Positions 1-9,280 of a DNA stretch of 64,000 nucleotides are shown here, piece by piece. Under the pieces are notes generated by a model that did not search any database, was not told where the DNA came from, and saw only the letters and a list, made by a program, of their open reading frames with translations. The DNA lies in contig NZ_JASHIE010000011.1 in assembly GCF_030056655.1 (NCBI RefSeq), positions 124,001 to 188,000 of the forward strand, in the 5' to 3' direction. The number at the start of each line of letters is the position of its first letter. Within the stretch, counting starts at the first letter, position 1. This DNA comes from Flectobacillus rivi. Lineage in GTDB: Bacteria; Bacteroidota; Bacteroidia; Cytophagales; Spirosomataceae. Both the position numbers and the translations under genes were made by a program.

Positions 1-1655
1 ATGCTTTTGGAATTGTTGCTGAAGGTCGTTACGTGACCAACGTTCGCAATTACAATGTAACTATCAACCCTAAGTATCATCAACAGCCCGTAGTAATTGA
101 CGAGAAAATCGATAAAGCTGAAGCAAAAGAATTGAAAGGGCAAAAAGTAGATAAGAACTTAGCGTTAAAACAGCAGTCGATGACACGCAAGCAGCTGAAA
201 AAAGTGTTGAAGGATTTAGAAAAAGAAGACAAAGCTGAGAAAAAAGCCCAAAATCAAAACGTAGATGTCGTGCGAGATTATAGTCTGGATGTAGACTCCC
301 TGTCTACCAAGCGCAACAATGATTTCTGGAATACTGAGCGCCAAGTTCCTCTTACAGAATATGAAGTAATAGGCTACAAACAAGCAGATAGTTTGAATAA
401 AGTCAACGAAGGACAAATTAAAAAGGACTCTCTTAAAAACCTTCCAAAATTCAAATTAAGCCATATTTTTGCTGGTCATACTTATAACTATGGTCCACGT
501 ACTCCTTTGTATGGCTATCAAAAAAGTTTGATTTACTCCTCACCATTGATGCCGAACTCCAATGTTGATGGTTTTTACTACAATACAGTAGAAGGCTTTT
601 ATTTGGAATCGGGATTGAAATATATCAAGCGTAACAAGCTCTTGAGTAGAATGGAAATTGGCACAGACTTACGCTATTCATTTGGAAGAGAAAAATTAAC
701 AGGATTGTTGTATGGCACATACGTGCATAATTATACCCAAATTTCGGTTAAAGGTGGACAGTTTGTTTATCAATACAACCAAAATCAACCCATTACCTCT
801 TTGGTGAATACCTTCTATACTTTGTTGTTTGAACAAAACTATATGAAGTTGTACGAAAAAACTTTTGCTCAGATAGATTTTCGTCATCAATTTTCTCCAA
901 AAATTACAGGGACTATAGGTTTAGAAACTGCTGAGCGTCATATTTTGGAAAACGCAGCTAATGCAAAGCCTATTTTTGATAACAAGAACAGAGAGTTTTC
1001 GAGTAACTTACCAATAAGCAGCGAGTTAGCCAACGTCTCTTGGAGTAATCATTCTATACAGTTTCTCAACGCAGGATTAACGATTCGTCCTTTTGCTAAA
1101 ACAAGTAAATTTAACGGACGTGAATTTATTTCAAACTACCGTAACCCTAATTTCAGAATCAGAAGCAAATGGGGCTTCAGCAAGGCTGGAGACTTTAACA
1201 ATACTGAAATAGAATACGAACAGGTATTCAATCTCAATCGACTAGGCGACCTTCGCTTGATGGTAACTGCTGGTGATTTCTTGAAAAAACCAAGCTATTT
1301 CCTCGACTACAAACACTTCAATGGCAATCAGGTTTTGTTCAGAAGAGAAGGATTGTTTAATTCATTCAGAAATCTAGATTACTACAATTACAGCACAAAC
1401 GGCTCGTATATTGAGGCACATGCACAACAAGATTTTAGATCGTTGCTGTTAACAAAAATCAACCTATTAAGATTGTACGGTTTGAAAGAATCAGTATTTG
1501 CCAACTATTTATACACAGGCAACAAAAACTTCAACTACCTAGAAGTAGGCTACGGAGTTTCAGGTATAGGAAAAATATTTGGCTTGGAAATCGTAAGCAA
1601 TTTTATCAATGGCAAATACGATGCAACAGCTTTGAGAGTGAAGTTTAGTAGATAG
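1..1655 (+). CDS. DUF5686 family outer-membrane protein, C-terminal part (5' end outside window)
   Basis: The frame is open to the left edge: codons from base 3 read AFGIVAEGRYVTN before the first possible start (GTG at 33). About 550 residues of a longer protein are therefore visible. A charged, Lys-rich stretch (about residues 35-85 of the visible part) is followed by an aromatic, beta-rich region typical of an outer-membrane barrel. The end, LEVGYGVSGIGKIFGLEIV, resembles DUF5686 proteins, which usually carry an N-terminal carboxypeptidase-like regulatory domain; that part would lie upstream. The function of the family is unknown; outer-membrane location is inferred. A strong hairpin terminator lies about 100 bases downstream. 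Confidence 0.8.
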   Translation, partial: AFGIVAEGRYVTNVRNYNVTINPKYHQQPVVIDEKIDKAEAKELKGQKVDKNLALKQQSMTRKQLKKVLKDLEKEDKAEKKAQNQNVDVVRDYSLDVDSLSTKRNNDFWNTERQVPLTEYEVIGYKQADSLNKVNEGQIKKDSLKNLPKFKLSHIFAGHTYNYGPRTPLYGYQKSLIYSSPLMPNSNVDGFYYNTVEGFYLESGLKYIKRNKLLSRMEIGTDLRYSFGREKLTGLLYGTYVHNYTQISVKGGQFVYQYNQNQPITSLVNTFYTLLFEQNYMKLYEKTFAQIDFRHQFSPKITGTIGLETAERHILENAANAKPIFDNKNREFSSNLPISSELANVSWSNHSIQFLNAGLTIRPFAKTSKFNGREFISNYRNPNFRIRSKWGFSKAGDFNNTEIEYEQVFNLNRLGDLRLMVTAGDFLKKPSYFLDYKHFNGNQVLFRREGLFNSFRNLDYYNYSTNGSYIEAHAQQDFRSLLLTKINLLRLYGLKESVFANYLYTGNKNFNYLEVGYGVSGIGKIFGLEIVSNFINGKYDATALRVKFSR

Positions 1656-1754
1656 CGTTTGAGGGAACAGTTGATTAGGCACAAAGTGAACTAGTATAAT
1701 AAGCTCAACATGAGTCCTCACTGACTTTAACATTTGAATTATTTTCCATGCGCA

Positions 1755-1802
1755 TATCAAAAAAGGGGTTCGAAATTAGTTTTTCGAACCCCTTTTTTGA
1801 TA
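1755..1802. terminator. Bidirectional hairpin terminator between DUF5686 and PIG-L genes
   Basis: Perfect 21-bp arms (1755-1775 and 1782-1802) flank a 6-base loop, TTAGTT. A-rich and T-rich arm ends give a T tract on either strand, so it can serve both convergent genes. A close relative with a 6-base loop, TGAGTT, lies at 59146-59191. Confidence 0.85.
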
Positions 1803-1828
1803 CTACTTTACCAGATTTAACTCGTCTT

Positions 1829-1849
1829 GAGACGCAATCATTGCGTCTC
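1829..1849. repeat. GAGACGCAA hairpin, dispersed family
   Basis: Perfect 9-bp arms, GAGACGCAA and TTGCGTCTC, around TCA. Related hairpins, each near a GTAGAGACG or CTCTAC flank, occur at 34226-34245 and 59217-59236. Confidence 0.65.
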
Positions 1850-1948
1850 TACTGGTAAAATTCATATTAAAAATAATCACTCAATTAGAGATGATTCACT
1901 TTGTGCCTTTGCACCTTAATCACTTTGCCACTCACCCACTAAATCAAC

Positions 1949-4465
1949 CTACTTCCCTACCGAAATCAAGTTAGCAAATAGTCTATATGCGCCCGAAACA
2001 CCCGCAGGAAGTTGGCGGAAGAAAGCATACCCTGTAAAGATGTAATTACCTTTTCCATATTTGGCATATAATAAACCTCCATCTGCTGGTTTTTCGTTAG
2101 GGTCGTTAGATGAAATAATGGTTTCATATTTGTCATCCCATTCGTTTGAGAAATACAAACCTCTTTCTTGAATCCACCCATCAAAATCCTTTGCTGTAAT
2201 TTTGTTTGGAACATTCAAAATCGGGTGTTCTGGTTTTAAGAATCTCATCTCTGCCTCCTCTACTGTTACACGGTCACGCGAAAGTTTGAAATCATAAGGA
2301 CCTAAACCACCATCAACTTTTTGTAGGTTATTATTTACCTGATATTGTACAACCATATTACCTCCATTTTGAACATATTCCATCAATTTCTTTTGATAGA
2401 ATTTCAGGCGTGGCTCCGTATTATAAGCACGTACACCAACCACAATAGCATCGTATTTGCTCAAATCTTCATCCAATTCTTTCTCCCCTAACATGGTTAC
2501 TTTATACCCAATCTGACGCAATGCCGAAGCCACTTCGTCACCCGCACCCATGATATAGCCAATATTATTGCCCTTTTTCTTGATATCTAATTTTACAATT
2601 TTGGCCTCTGCCACAGGAAATAGTGTTTGAGGAGGAATATGGTCATAGGCAACTGTCAATAAACCTTTGTCTGATGTTCCACTTGGCGTTGTTACCACTG
2701 CACGGAAGGTTGCTTCGCTTGCTCCTGCATGGGTAATATCTGCTGGAGATACCTTAAACACCACCTTTTGTTCTTGGTATTTATTCGAAAACTGAAAAAT
2801 AGTTGTCGTCGGGTCAACCTTCCATCCTTTTGGTACTTCAAGCGCTACACTACCACGTGCATCTGCTTTATTTGCCTTCAGCGTTACTTCCACTTCCTTG
2901 GGTTGATTATCAGCAAAGACATATACTTTGTCAGCAATGTTGGCAGTTACTTCAGGACGAATTTCGTAGGTACGATACAACTCGCCTCTAACTTCGTCGG
3001 TGTATTTGTAGATAACTGGCGTTTTGAAAGTAAAATCTTTGCCCTCAATCGTAAAAGTCAACTCAGCTTGTAAATCGGCAGGTTTTTCGGGTAAACCAAT
3101 GATAGAAGCATCATCTACACGGTACATGCCTTTGCCCATTTTCTTTTCGGCTAACCAATATGGTTGTGTCAAAGGTTGGTTGGCAGGAATAGTTACAGGA
3201 AAAGTAATACGATTCAACTCATTATTGCCAAGGGATTGCGTCAAAGTCGTATCTTTTTCAAAACCTGTCAAGTGCACTTTTTTCAGAGAAACATTTGCAT
3301 CAGAACGTTTGATATAGCTTAATGCAACATTGACTTTTTCGCCACGAACTGCCGAAAACTCATTTGGATTGGCTTCAAAATAAAGCCCAGAACAAGCTAC
3401 AATTAGGCTTTCTAGTTCTTTTTTCTTCTGAGTTTTCCAATACTCATCCTGAATACCTTCTACCTTTTGGTAAGCCTTTACCAAAATAGGCACAATAGTT
3501 TCAGGTTTTTCTGGATTAAACTTTGAAACAGCTTCATTGATTAAATCCTGAATTCCTTCACTCCCTTTTACACGACTCCAAGTGATATCTACACCATCAA
3601 AAGCATCTTTTGTTGCCTTCTCTCCTGCTTTGTGAACCAAATATTCAGGGCGAGCGCCACGACCACGAGGCACACCAAAGCCTTGAGATTTATGCTGTGA
3701 ACGGCTTTCAGCAGCAATTTCGTTATAAGATTTACCCAAAAGAGGATTATACACCCCAATATCAACTTGGATAAAATCTTTCTCCGCAGGCTTTTGGGTT
3801 TGTGCTACTGTTCCAAAATTGAAAGTATTCCAAACGATACGCTTTGTTTGCCAAGGTTTTACAAATTTTAATTGTTCCGTAAACTTTGTCGGGTCGGCTG
3901 CTGCGGCAAATGCTTCTTCTGCCAATGCCGCTGAAGCAGAGTGATTACCATGTCCTGCTCGTGCATCAGGCGGAAAACGACAAATAATCACATCAGGACG
4001 CAAATTGCGAATACGCCAAACGACATCACCCAATACAGCGTCTTTTCCCCAGATTTGAAGCGTTTCTTCCGTAGTTTTTGAAAAACCAAAATCATTGGCT
4101 CTAGTAAAATACTGCTCAGGACCATCTATTGAACGTGCTGCCAAAAGCTCTTGAGTACGAATCAAGCCCATGAGTTCGGCTTGTTCTGGACCAATCAGGT
4201 TTTGACCGCCATCGCCACGTGTAATCGACAAATAAGAGGTACGGACTTTTCGCTCTTTGGCCAACCAAGACAACATAATGGTATTTTCATCGTCTGGGTG
4301 AGCAGCGATATACATTGCCGAACCTAATACATTTAATTTTTTTAGATTGAGAATCATTTCGCCAGTAGGCATAGGCTTGATAGCTTGGGCAGTTGCGCCA
4401 AAGCTTAAAGCCGAAGCCGCCAACACTTGGCAAATCAGACGGTTTAACGGGTGGTTTCTTCGCAT
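1949..4465 (-). CDS. Secreted PIG-L (LmbE-like) family deacetylase with C-terminal amidotransferase-like domain
   Basis: The 838-residue protein starts with a signal peptide (about residues 1-28). The PIG-L/LmbE metal-binding motif AHPDDE is at residues 55-60, with further family blocks (ITRGDGGQN, GHGNHSASA). PIG-L proteins are zinc-dependent N-deacetylases acting on GlcNAc-type substrates such as sugar lipids or glycosides. After about residue 350 the chain continues into beta-rich domains. The last 200 residues (YDAIVVGVRAYN, NGGNMVVQYQVN) resemble a glutamine-amidotransferase/ThuA-like fold. This long architecture is common in Bacteroidota; the substrate is not known. It is a single gene, convergent with the DUF5686 gene. 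The nearest terminator is 1755-1802. Confidence 0.88.
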   Translation of the reverse strand: MRRNHPLNRLICQVLAASALSFGATAQAIKPMPTGEMILNLKKLNVLGSAMYIAAHPDDENTIMLSWLAKERKVRTSYLSITRGDGGQNLIGPEQAELMGLIRTQELLAARSIDGPEQYFTRANDFGFSKTTEETLQIWGKDAVLGDVVWRIRNLRPDVIICRFPPDARAGHGNHSASAALAEEAFAAAADPTKFTEQLKFVKPWQTKRIVWNTFNFGTVAQTQKPAEKDFIQVDIGVYNPLLGKSYNEIAAESRSQHKSQGFGVPRGRGARPEYLVHKAGEKATKDAFDGVDITWSRVKGSEGIQDLINEAVSKFNPEKPETIVPILVKAYQKVEGIQDEYWKTQKKKELESLIVACSGLYFEANPNEFSAVRGEKVNVALSYIKRSDANVSLKKVHLTGFEKDTTLTQSLGNNELNRITFPVTIPANQPLTQPYWLAEKKMGKGMYRVDDASIIGLPEKPADLQAELTFTIEGKDFTFKTPVIYKYTDEVRGELYRTYEIRPEVTANIADKVYVFADNQPKEVEVTLKANKADARGSVALEVPKGWKVDPTTTIFQFSNKYQEQKVVFKVSPADITHAGASEATFRAVVTTPSGTSDKGLLTVAYDHIPPQTLFPVAEAKIVKLDIKKKGNNIGYIMGAGDEVASALRQIGYKVTMLGEKELDEDLSKYDAIVVGVRAYNTEPRLKFYQKKLMEYVQNGGNMVVQYQVNNNLQKVDGGLGPYDFKLSRDRVTVEEAEMRFLKPEHPILNVPNKITAKDFDGWIQERGLYFSNEWDDKYETIISSNDPNEKPADGGLLYAKYGKGNYIFTGYAFFRQLPAGVSGAYRLFANLISVGK

Positions 4466-4894
4466 GAGAATAAAATCAATTTTTATGAAGTCTTTTAAAG
4501 GCAGTATTCCTCTCTACAATAACTACAAATCTAAACTTTTCCTTTGGCTGTTTGTCGCAATTCAGACCAATCGTAAGGTAAACTCGACCAATTGGAGGTA
4601 CTAACAGATTTATGTAGTCTATCTACAGAGTCGAGAATTGATAATTATCAGTACTGTCTTGTCATTTTTCTTCTCTTTTTCTGGTCAAAAAACATACAAT
4701 TTGCCCATCGGTAGGTATCAAAGTGCTCCGAAAACAATCATATAAATTAAATACAATAAAATCTTGGAATAATTTTTTTATACCAAAGCAAAAATTATAT
4801 TTGCATAGTAGGGCATTTTGCCCAAACACAAACGTAAGTGTTCTTATAAATCTCATTTACTCAACATTTTAACCAACCAAACTATTTAACTCTT
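4466..4894. other. Divergent intergenic region upstream of hppA
   Basis: This 429-base AT-rich gap separates the divergent PIG-L and hppA genes. It holds a 12-bp palindrome, TGATAATTATCA (4639-4650), of unknown meaning, and the likely hppA promoter. Short open frames here have no protein-like character. Confidence 0.5.
4796..4803 (+). promoter_or_regulatory. Candidate -7 box of the hppA promoter
   Basis: TATATTTG matches the Bacteroidota primary-sigma -7 consensus TAnnTTTG exactly. It lies 91 bases upstream of the hppA start. No clear -33 element is seen at the usual distance, so this remains a candidate. Confidence 0.45.
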
Positions 4895-7099
4895 ATGAAT
4901 GACATTATTTATTTAGTTCCTGCTCTGGGTCTCGTTGGCTTGTTGTACACATTTTGGCGTTTTAATTGGGTTTCGAATCAACCAACTGGTGACGAAAACA
5001 TGCAAAAACTCTCAGGATATATTGCCGATGGAGCCATTGCTTTTCTTAAAGCCGAATGGAAAATTCTAGCCTACTTTGCAATTCCAACCGCTATCCTACT
5101 TTTTTGGTTAGGCTCTGACGAAGGAACGCCAGACCATCCTATTCATTCTTCACCAGTAATTGCCTTAGCCTTTTTGATTGGGGCTGTATTTTCAGCCACT
5201 GCGGGTTATATCGGAATGAGAGTAGCAACCAAGGCCAATGTGAGAACAGCTCAAGCTGCTCGTACTTCCCTAGCAAAAGCTTTAGAGGTGTCATTCACTG
5301 GTGGTTCAGTAATGGGTATGGGTGTTGCAGGCTTAGCGATTCTTGGTCTAGGCGGTTTATTTATTGTATTTTATCAAATGTTCGCCGCAGGTCATGAGCT
5401 TACTTCTGTAGAAATGAAAAAAGCTATTGAAGTACTAGCAGGCTTTTCACTTGGTGCTGAATCTATTGCATTATTTGCTCGTGTGGGTGGTGGGATCTAC
5501 ACAAAAGCAGCCGATGTAGGCGCTGACTTAGTGGGTAAAGTAGAGGCTGGTATTCCTGAAGATGACGTACGTAACCCCGCTACGATTGCCGATAACGTGG
5601 GTGACAACGTAGGTGACGTGGCTGGTATGGGTGCTGACTTATTCGGCTCGTATGTAGCAACTATTCTAGCAACCATGGTGTTGGGTCAAGAAATCCAAGT
5701 GACTGATAATGTAGGTGGTTTTTCTCCTGTCATTTTGCCAATGTTGATTGCAGGTGTTGGACTTTTGGCATCTTTAGTATCTACCTTTTTTGTAAGAATT
5801 TCTAGCGAAACTGCTTCTGTTCAAAATGCGTTAAACTTGGGTAACTGGCTATCTATTGCGATTACTTTTGTATCTTCTTATTTCTTAGTACATCATTTAT
5901 TACCAGACACCCTCAATTTACGTGGATTTGAGTTTACATCAAATGGCGTATTCCTTGCTATTATTGTTGGTTTGGTGGTAGGAGCCTTGATGTCTGCTAT
6001 TACCGAATATTATACTGCGATGGGCAAACGTCCTGTATTATCAATCATTGAAAAATCAGGAACTGGACACGCTACGAATATCATCGGGGGCTTAGCTGTG
6101 GGTATGGAATCTACAGTATTACCAATTCTAGTATTAGCGGCAGGGATTATCTTTTCTTATAAGTTTGCAGGTTTATACGGCGTATCTATTGCAGCCGCAG
6201 GTATGATGGCAACAACAGCCATGCAGTTGGCGATCGATGCTTTTGGACCTATTGCAGATAATGCTGGTGGTATTGCTGAAATGTCTCAATTACCTTCAGA
6301 AGTACGTGGTCGTACCGATAACTTGGATGCTGTAGGTAACACTACTGCTGCGACTGGTAAAGGTTTTGCTATTGCTTCTGCGGCATTAACTTCGTTAGCA
6401 TTATTTGCAGCATTTGTTGGTATTGCAGGTATTAAGGCGATTGATATTTATAAAGCAGATGTTTTGGCTGGCTTATTTGTCGGCGGGATGATTCCATTTA
6501 TTTTTAGTGCATTGTGTATCTCTGCCGTAGGTAAAGCTGCGATGGAAATGGTAAACGAAGTACGTCGTCAGTTCCGTGAAATTCCAGGTATTATGGAATA
6601 CAAAGCTGAACCAGAATACGAAAAATGTGTGGCTATTTCTACGCAAGCTTCTATTAGACAAATGATATTGCCTGGTGCAATTGCATTAATTTCGCCAGTA
6701 CTAGTTGGGTTCACTTTTGGTCCAGAAGTATTAGGTGGTATGTTGGCAGGCGTGACGGTTTCAGGTGTATTGATGGGAATGTTCCAGTCAAATGCTGGTG
6801 GCGCTTGGGACAATGCCAAAAAATCATTTGAAAAAGGGGTTCAAATCGATGGTGTAACCTATTACAAAAAATCAGAACCACACAAAGCTTCAGTAACTGG
6901 TGATACCGTTGGTGACCCATTCAAAGATACTTCTGGTCCATCGATGAACATTTTGATTAAATTGATGTCGATTGTTTCTTTGGTAATTGCACCTTATATC
7001 GCGGTAAAATCTGATGCCTCTGTAGGGCAAAAAGAATTACAAAAAATTGAAAAAACTGCGGTAAAAGTTGTCAAGATTTCAACTTCGAACAAGAGTTAA
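4895..7099 (+). CDS. hppA: K+-dependent membrane-bound pyrophosphatase (H+ or Na+ pump)
   Basis: This 734-residue polytopic protein hydrolyses pyrophosphate to pump cations across the inner membrane. The hallmark substrate loop GADLVGKVEAGIPEDD and the repeated DNVGDNVGDVAGMGADL block bind Mg-PPi. The block VGNTTAATGKG has alanine at residue 485, where K+-independent enzymes have lysine, so a K+-dependent enzyme is predicted. Whether H+ or Na+ is pumped cannot be settled from these motifs. A second PPi-binding region lies near residues 640-680 (NAGGAWDNAKK). The C-terminal tail is Lys-rich. It has its own promoter region and a strong shared terminator downstream, so it is likely monocistronic. 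Confidence 0.96.
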   Translation: MNDIIYLVPALGLVGLLYTFWRFNWVSNQPTGDENMQKLSGYIADGAIAFLKAEWKILAYFAIPTAILLFWLGSDEGTPDHPIHSSPVIALAFLIGAVFSATAGYIGMRVATKANVRTAQAARTSLAKALEVSFTGGSVMGMGVAGLAILGLGGLFIVFYQMFAAGHELTSVEMKKAIEVLAGFSLGAESIALFARVGGGIYTKAADVGADLVGKVEAGIPEDDVRNPATIADNVGDNVGDVAGMGADLFGSYVATILATMVLGQEIQVTDNVGGFSPVILPMLIAGVGLLASLVSTFFVRISSETASVQNALNLGNWLSIAITFVSSYFLVHHLLPDTLNLRGFEFTSNGVFLAIIVGLVVGALMSAITEYYTAMGKRPVLSIIEKSGTGHATNIIGGLAVGMESTVLPILVLAAGIIFSYKFAGLYGVSIAAAGMMATTAMQLAIDAFGPIADNAGGIAEMSQLPSEVRGRTDNLDAVGNTTAATGKGFAIASAALTSLALFAAFVGIAGIKAIDIYKADVLAGLFVGGMIPFIFSALCISAVGKAAMEMVNEVRRQFREIPGIMEYKAEPEYEKCVAISTQASIRQMILPGAIALISPVLVGFTFGPEVLGGMLAGVTVSGVLMGMFQSNAGGAWDNAKKSFEKGVQIDGVTYYKKSEPHKASVTGDTVGDPFKDTSGPSMNILIKLMSIVSLVIAPYIAVKSDASVGQKELQKIEKTAVKVVKISTSNKS

Positions 7100-7111
7100 A
7101 ACTTTCTAATT

Positions 7112-7164
7112 AATTCAATAAAAAAGGACTTGAGAAATATTCTCAAGTCTTTTTTTATTGAATT
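7112..7164. terminator. Bidirectional terminator between hppA and the rhomboid gene
   Basis: 24-base arms (7112-7135 and 7141-7164) pair with a single G-U and a 5-base loop. T tracts occur on both strands, so it can end both convergent transcripts. Confidence 0.85.
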
Positions 7165-7182
7165 GCAACCTATATACCCTTT

Positions 7183-8013
7183 CTAATTCATCCTTTTGGA
7201 ATACTCCTCCAATGCAGCCTTTTCGCTGGTGCTTAAGCTGTCAATTCCTTTGGATGCGATTTTGTCCAAAATTTCATCTATTTCATGCTGTTTTTTAGCC
7301 TTATTGGCATTGTATCTTTCATCAATGGTATCATGTTGTTGATTGTTTTTGAAATAGAAATTGTCAATCAATAACAAATAAGGACGAGTCACAATGATAT
7401 AGATAAATACCAAAGATGGAATTAAGAGTAGTAAAATAACCCAAAGATTTTCCTGTAAAATTTCAGGAATGAACAGAATTGCGAACAACATTCCAACGAT
7501 AGCTCCGCCTAAATGAGCATCGTGTCCAATATTGTCTTTATTGGATTTGATTCCATAAATAGATACGCCTAAATATAGCAGACCAAAAACCCAAGCAGGT
7601 AAAGCTAAAGGAATAAAAATAATCCTTAAATCCATCTCTGGAAATACTGCTATGGAAGCGAACATAATCCCAAATACCCCACCAGAAGCACCCACTGATG
7701 TATATCCATCGTCTTTTCTGTGAATTAATACCGAAATAAGGTTGCCTCCCACTATACTTCCCAAATAGAGAATTAAGAACTTGGCTTCTCCAAAAATATT
7801 AATCGTAAGTCCTGAAAATACGTACAAACTGTACATATTGAAAAAGAAATGTAGCCAGTCGACATGCAAAAAACCTGAGGTTAACAGACGCTTATAGTCC
7901 TTTTGTAAGAGTACTGGAAAAACGTGAAATTTATATTTATCGAAAAATAGAAAGTCACGAAAACCCTGATAGGTGAATACTAAGGTGATTATGATAATGA
8001 ATAATGCAATCAT
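7183..8013 (-). CDS. Rhomboid family intramembrane serine protease
   Basis: 276 residues with six or more hydrophobic segments. The catalytic serine is S110 in GASGGVFG and the catalytic histidine is H167 (or nearby H164) in IGHDAHLGG. N59 in HFFFNMYSL matches the rhomboid oxyanion residue. Rhomboids cleave transmembrane segments within the inner membrane; the substrate is unknown. The soluble C-terminal tail (about residues 220-276) is charged and probably cytoplasmic. The gene stands alone, between terminators at 7112-7164 and 8106-8132. Confidence 0.93.
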   Translation of the reverse strand: MIALFIIIITLVFTYQGFRDFLFFDKYKFHVFPVLLQKDYKRLLTSGFLHVDWLHFFFNMYSLYVFSGLTINIFGEAKFLILYLGSIVGGNLISVLIHRKDDGYTSVGASGGVFGIMFASIAVFPEMDLRIIFIPLALPAWVFGLLYLGVSIYGIKSNKDNIGHDAHLGGAIVGMLFAILFIPEILQENLWVILLLLIPSLVFIYIIVTRPYLLLIDNFYFKNNQQHDTIDERYNANKAKKQHEIDEILDKIASKGIDSLSTSEKAALEEYSKRMN

Positions 8014-8105
8014 GGCTAAGAGTTATAAAATGAATTAAGACTACTAAAGTACATTTTTTCACATAACAAACTAAATCCTTCTTTAGGTCTTTATCAAAAA
8101 CACAA

Positions 8106-8132
8106 AAGCCCCAAATGTGAATATTGGGGCTT
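8106..8132 (-). terminator. Terminator of the Brp/Blh-like gene
   Basis: Perfect 9-bp arms AAGCCCCAA (8106-8114) and TTGGGGCTT (8124-8132). On the minus strand the stem is followed by a T-rich run, 25 bases after the stop codon of the carotene dioxygenase gene. Confidence 0.75.
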
Positions 8133-8156
8133 CTGTGTACAAAACTTTAACTTTTT

Positions 8157-9146
8157 TTAAGAAATCTTATCTCGATTAATTTGTCCTACCAGCCACTGAT
8201 GAGGGAACGTAGTACACATTACCAACAAATACATCATCGGGATTGGATTCATACTTTTTGCAAAAGCTGCCCAGAAATAAGCATACCCCAATGTCATCAC
8301 TACCGCAATTAAGGTAATCGGCATGGCGTGTAGCCACAACTGAAAAGCTGAGTTTGTACTACGACCTTCGGGCAAAAAGTAACGATGAGCATCTGAAAAT
8401 GCATTCACGGCATGCCAGCCACCAAAATACAATGCCATTGCAGGTAATAAAGGTAGATATTCACACAGTACCAAGATAATCACTAGAGATATAACTTTTC
8501 TTGCTGTGAATTCAGAAGGGTTTCGATATTGAGCAAGAAACAATAATAGTAGCGTGATCATGCAAATTACTCCAATAATCAACTCTTTTGATGCCGTTAA
8601 CATCAACCAAATTTGCATCATCAGCATATCTTGGCGCGTAATACTTGCCCAAAGAATACTGGCTTGACTGCCATGTCCTAGAAAAATCCACAATACAATC
8701 ATCATTCCATAACTATAGCGTGTCCAAGTCCAAAGAAAATTGTTAGCTTGTGGTGATTTCAAATCTGACTCACCAATATGCCATGCGGTAATTAATAAGA
8801 ACAAGAAAACGCTCCCAGTTGGCCAATACCACCATAGCGCTCCAAATAACACAATAGCGAGAAGATAACGGACATAAAAAGTCCATTTTTTATACACTTT
8901 CCCTGCTCTTTTAAATAACTCTTGCTCCAACCAAATATCTAAGGTTCGGTGAGGAATCCCTATAAAAAATACAAAACCAAAGGCAAAAAAGATTTGTACC
9001 CAAATAGACAAACTTCCCTGTAGCTCTTGCCATAGTAGCAATAATGCGCCCAAAATAATCGTCAAACTTGTCGGATTGTAGGCAATTTTCTTCAAATACT
9101 TTACCACGTGCGATTGAATTTTTACTTGAATGGCAAAGGTAATCAA
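8157..9146 (-). CDS. blh: Brp/Blh-family beta-carotene 15,15'-dioxygenase-like membrane protein
   Basis: 329 residues with many membrane segments. Histidine blocks fit the Brp/Blh family, which cleaves beta-carotene to retinal: GIPHRTLD, AWHIGESDL, YFGGWHAVNA and TFPHQWL. The order and spacing match family members, but the usual HxxxH in the third block is not present (HAVNA), and GIPHRTLD differs from the common PHGALD. The family call is therefore good, while activity is less certain. Retinal normally serves a rhodopsin; none is encoded in this window. The gene diverges from the TetR regulator, and a TetR-type palindrome lies between them, so it could share that control. Confidence 0.78.
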   Translation of the reverse strand: MITFAIQVKIQSHVVKYLKKIAYNPTSLTIILGALLLLWQELQGSLSIWVQIFFAFGFVFFIGIPHRTLDIWLEQELFKRAGKVYKKWTFYVRYLLAIVLFGALWWYWPTGSVFLFLLITAWHIGESDLKSPQANNFLWTWTRYSYGMMIVLWIFLGHGSQASILWASITRQDMLMMQIWLMLTASKELIIGVICMITLLLLFLAQYRNPSEFTARKVISLVIILVLCEYLPLLPAMALYFGGWHAVNAFSDAHRYFLPEGRSTNSAFQLWLHAMPITLIAVVMTLGYAYFWAAFAKSMNPIPMMYLLVMCTTFPHQWLVGQINRDKIS

Positions 9147-9250
9147 TTGTTGTTGCTTATTTATAATGTGCTATTGTGTTGAAAAAATTTCCAAGATTTA
9201 TTCCTTAAAATCTTGACTTTGTCAAAGAGATTTTTTTCCTTTGAGCCATA

Positions 9251-9268
9251 TTTAACCAAATGGTTAAA
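9251..9268. promoter_or_regulatory. Palindromic operator upstream of tetR (and of divergent blh)
   Basis: TTTAACCAAATGGTTAAA is a perfect 18-bp palindrome. Sixteen or more of its bases recur at 9978-9995 ahead of tolC (one change). It overlaps the possible ATG at 9260, which argues that translation starts at 9281. It probably binds the TetR protein encoded next to it. Confidence 0.75.
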
Positions 9269-9280
9269 CCTTTTGATAAA

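Larger units (their letters stand above)
1677..1930. repeat. Compound intergenic repeat with 13-bp inverted ends
   Basis: Perfect 13-bp inverted copies (AGGCACAAAGTGA at 1677-1689, TCACTTTGTGCCT at 1896-1908) enclose the terminator hairpin at 1755-1802 and the GAGACGCAA hairpin at 1829-1849. The right arm continues to 1930 and matches 15173-15206 at 28 of 33 positions. A similar nested inverted pair lies in the gap between the two ABC-2 permease genes. Confidence 0.7.

Noticed and set aside
2729..3073. Plus-strand open frame of 114 codons inside the PIG-L gene
   Set aside because: Lies wholly antisense to a well-supported gene and shows no domain or protein-like composition. Other internal frames of this kind (for example 25822-26226 and 15761-16165 minus) were rejected for the same reason.
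4662..4856. Minus-strand 64-codon frame in the hppA upstream region
   Set aside because: Overlaps the likely hppA promoter, has no recognisable features and is typical of AT-rich chance frames.
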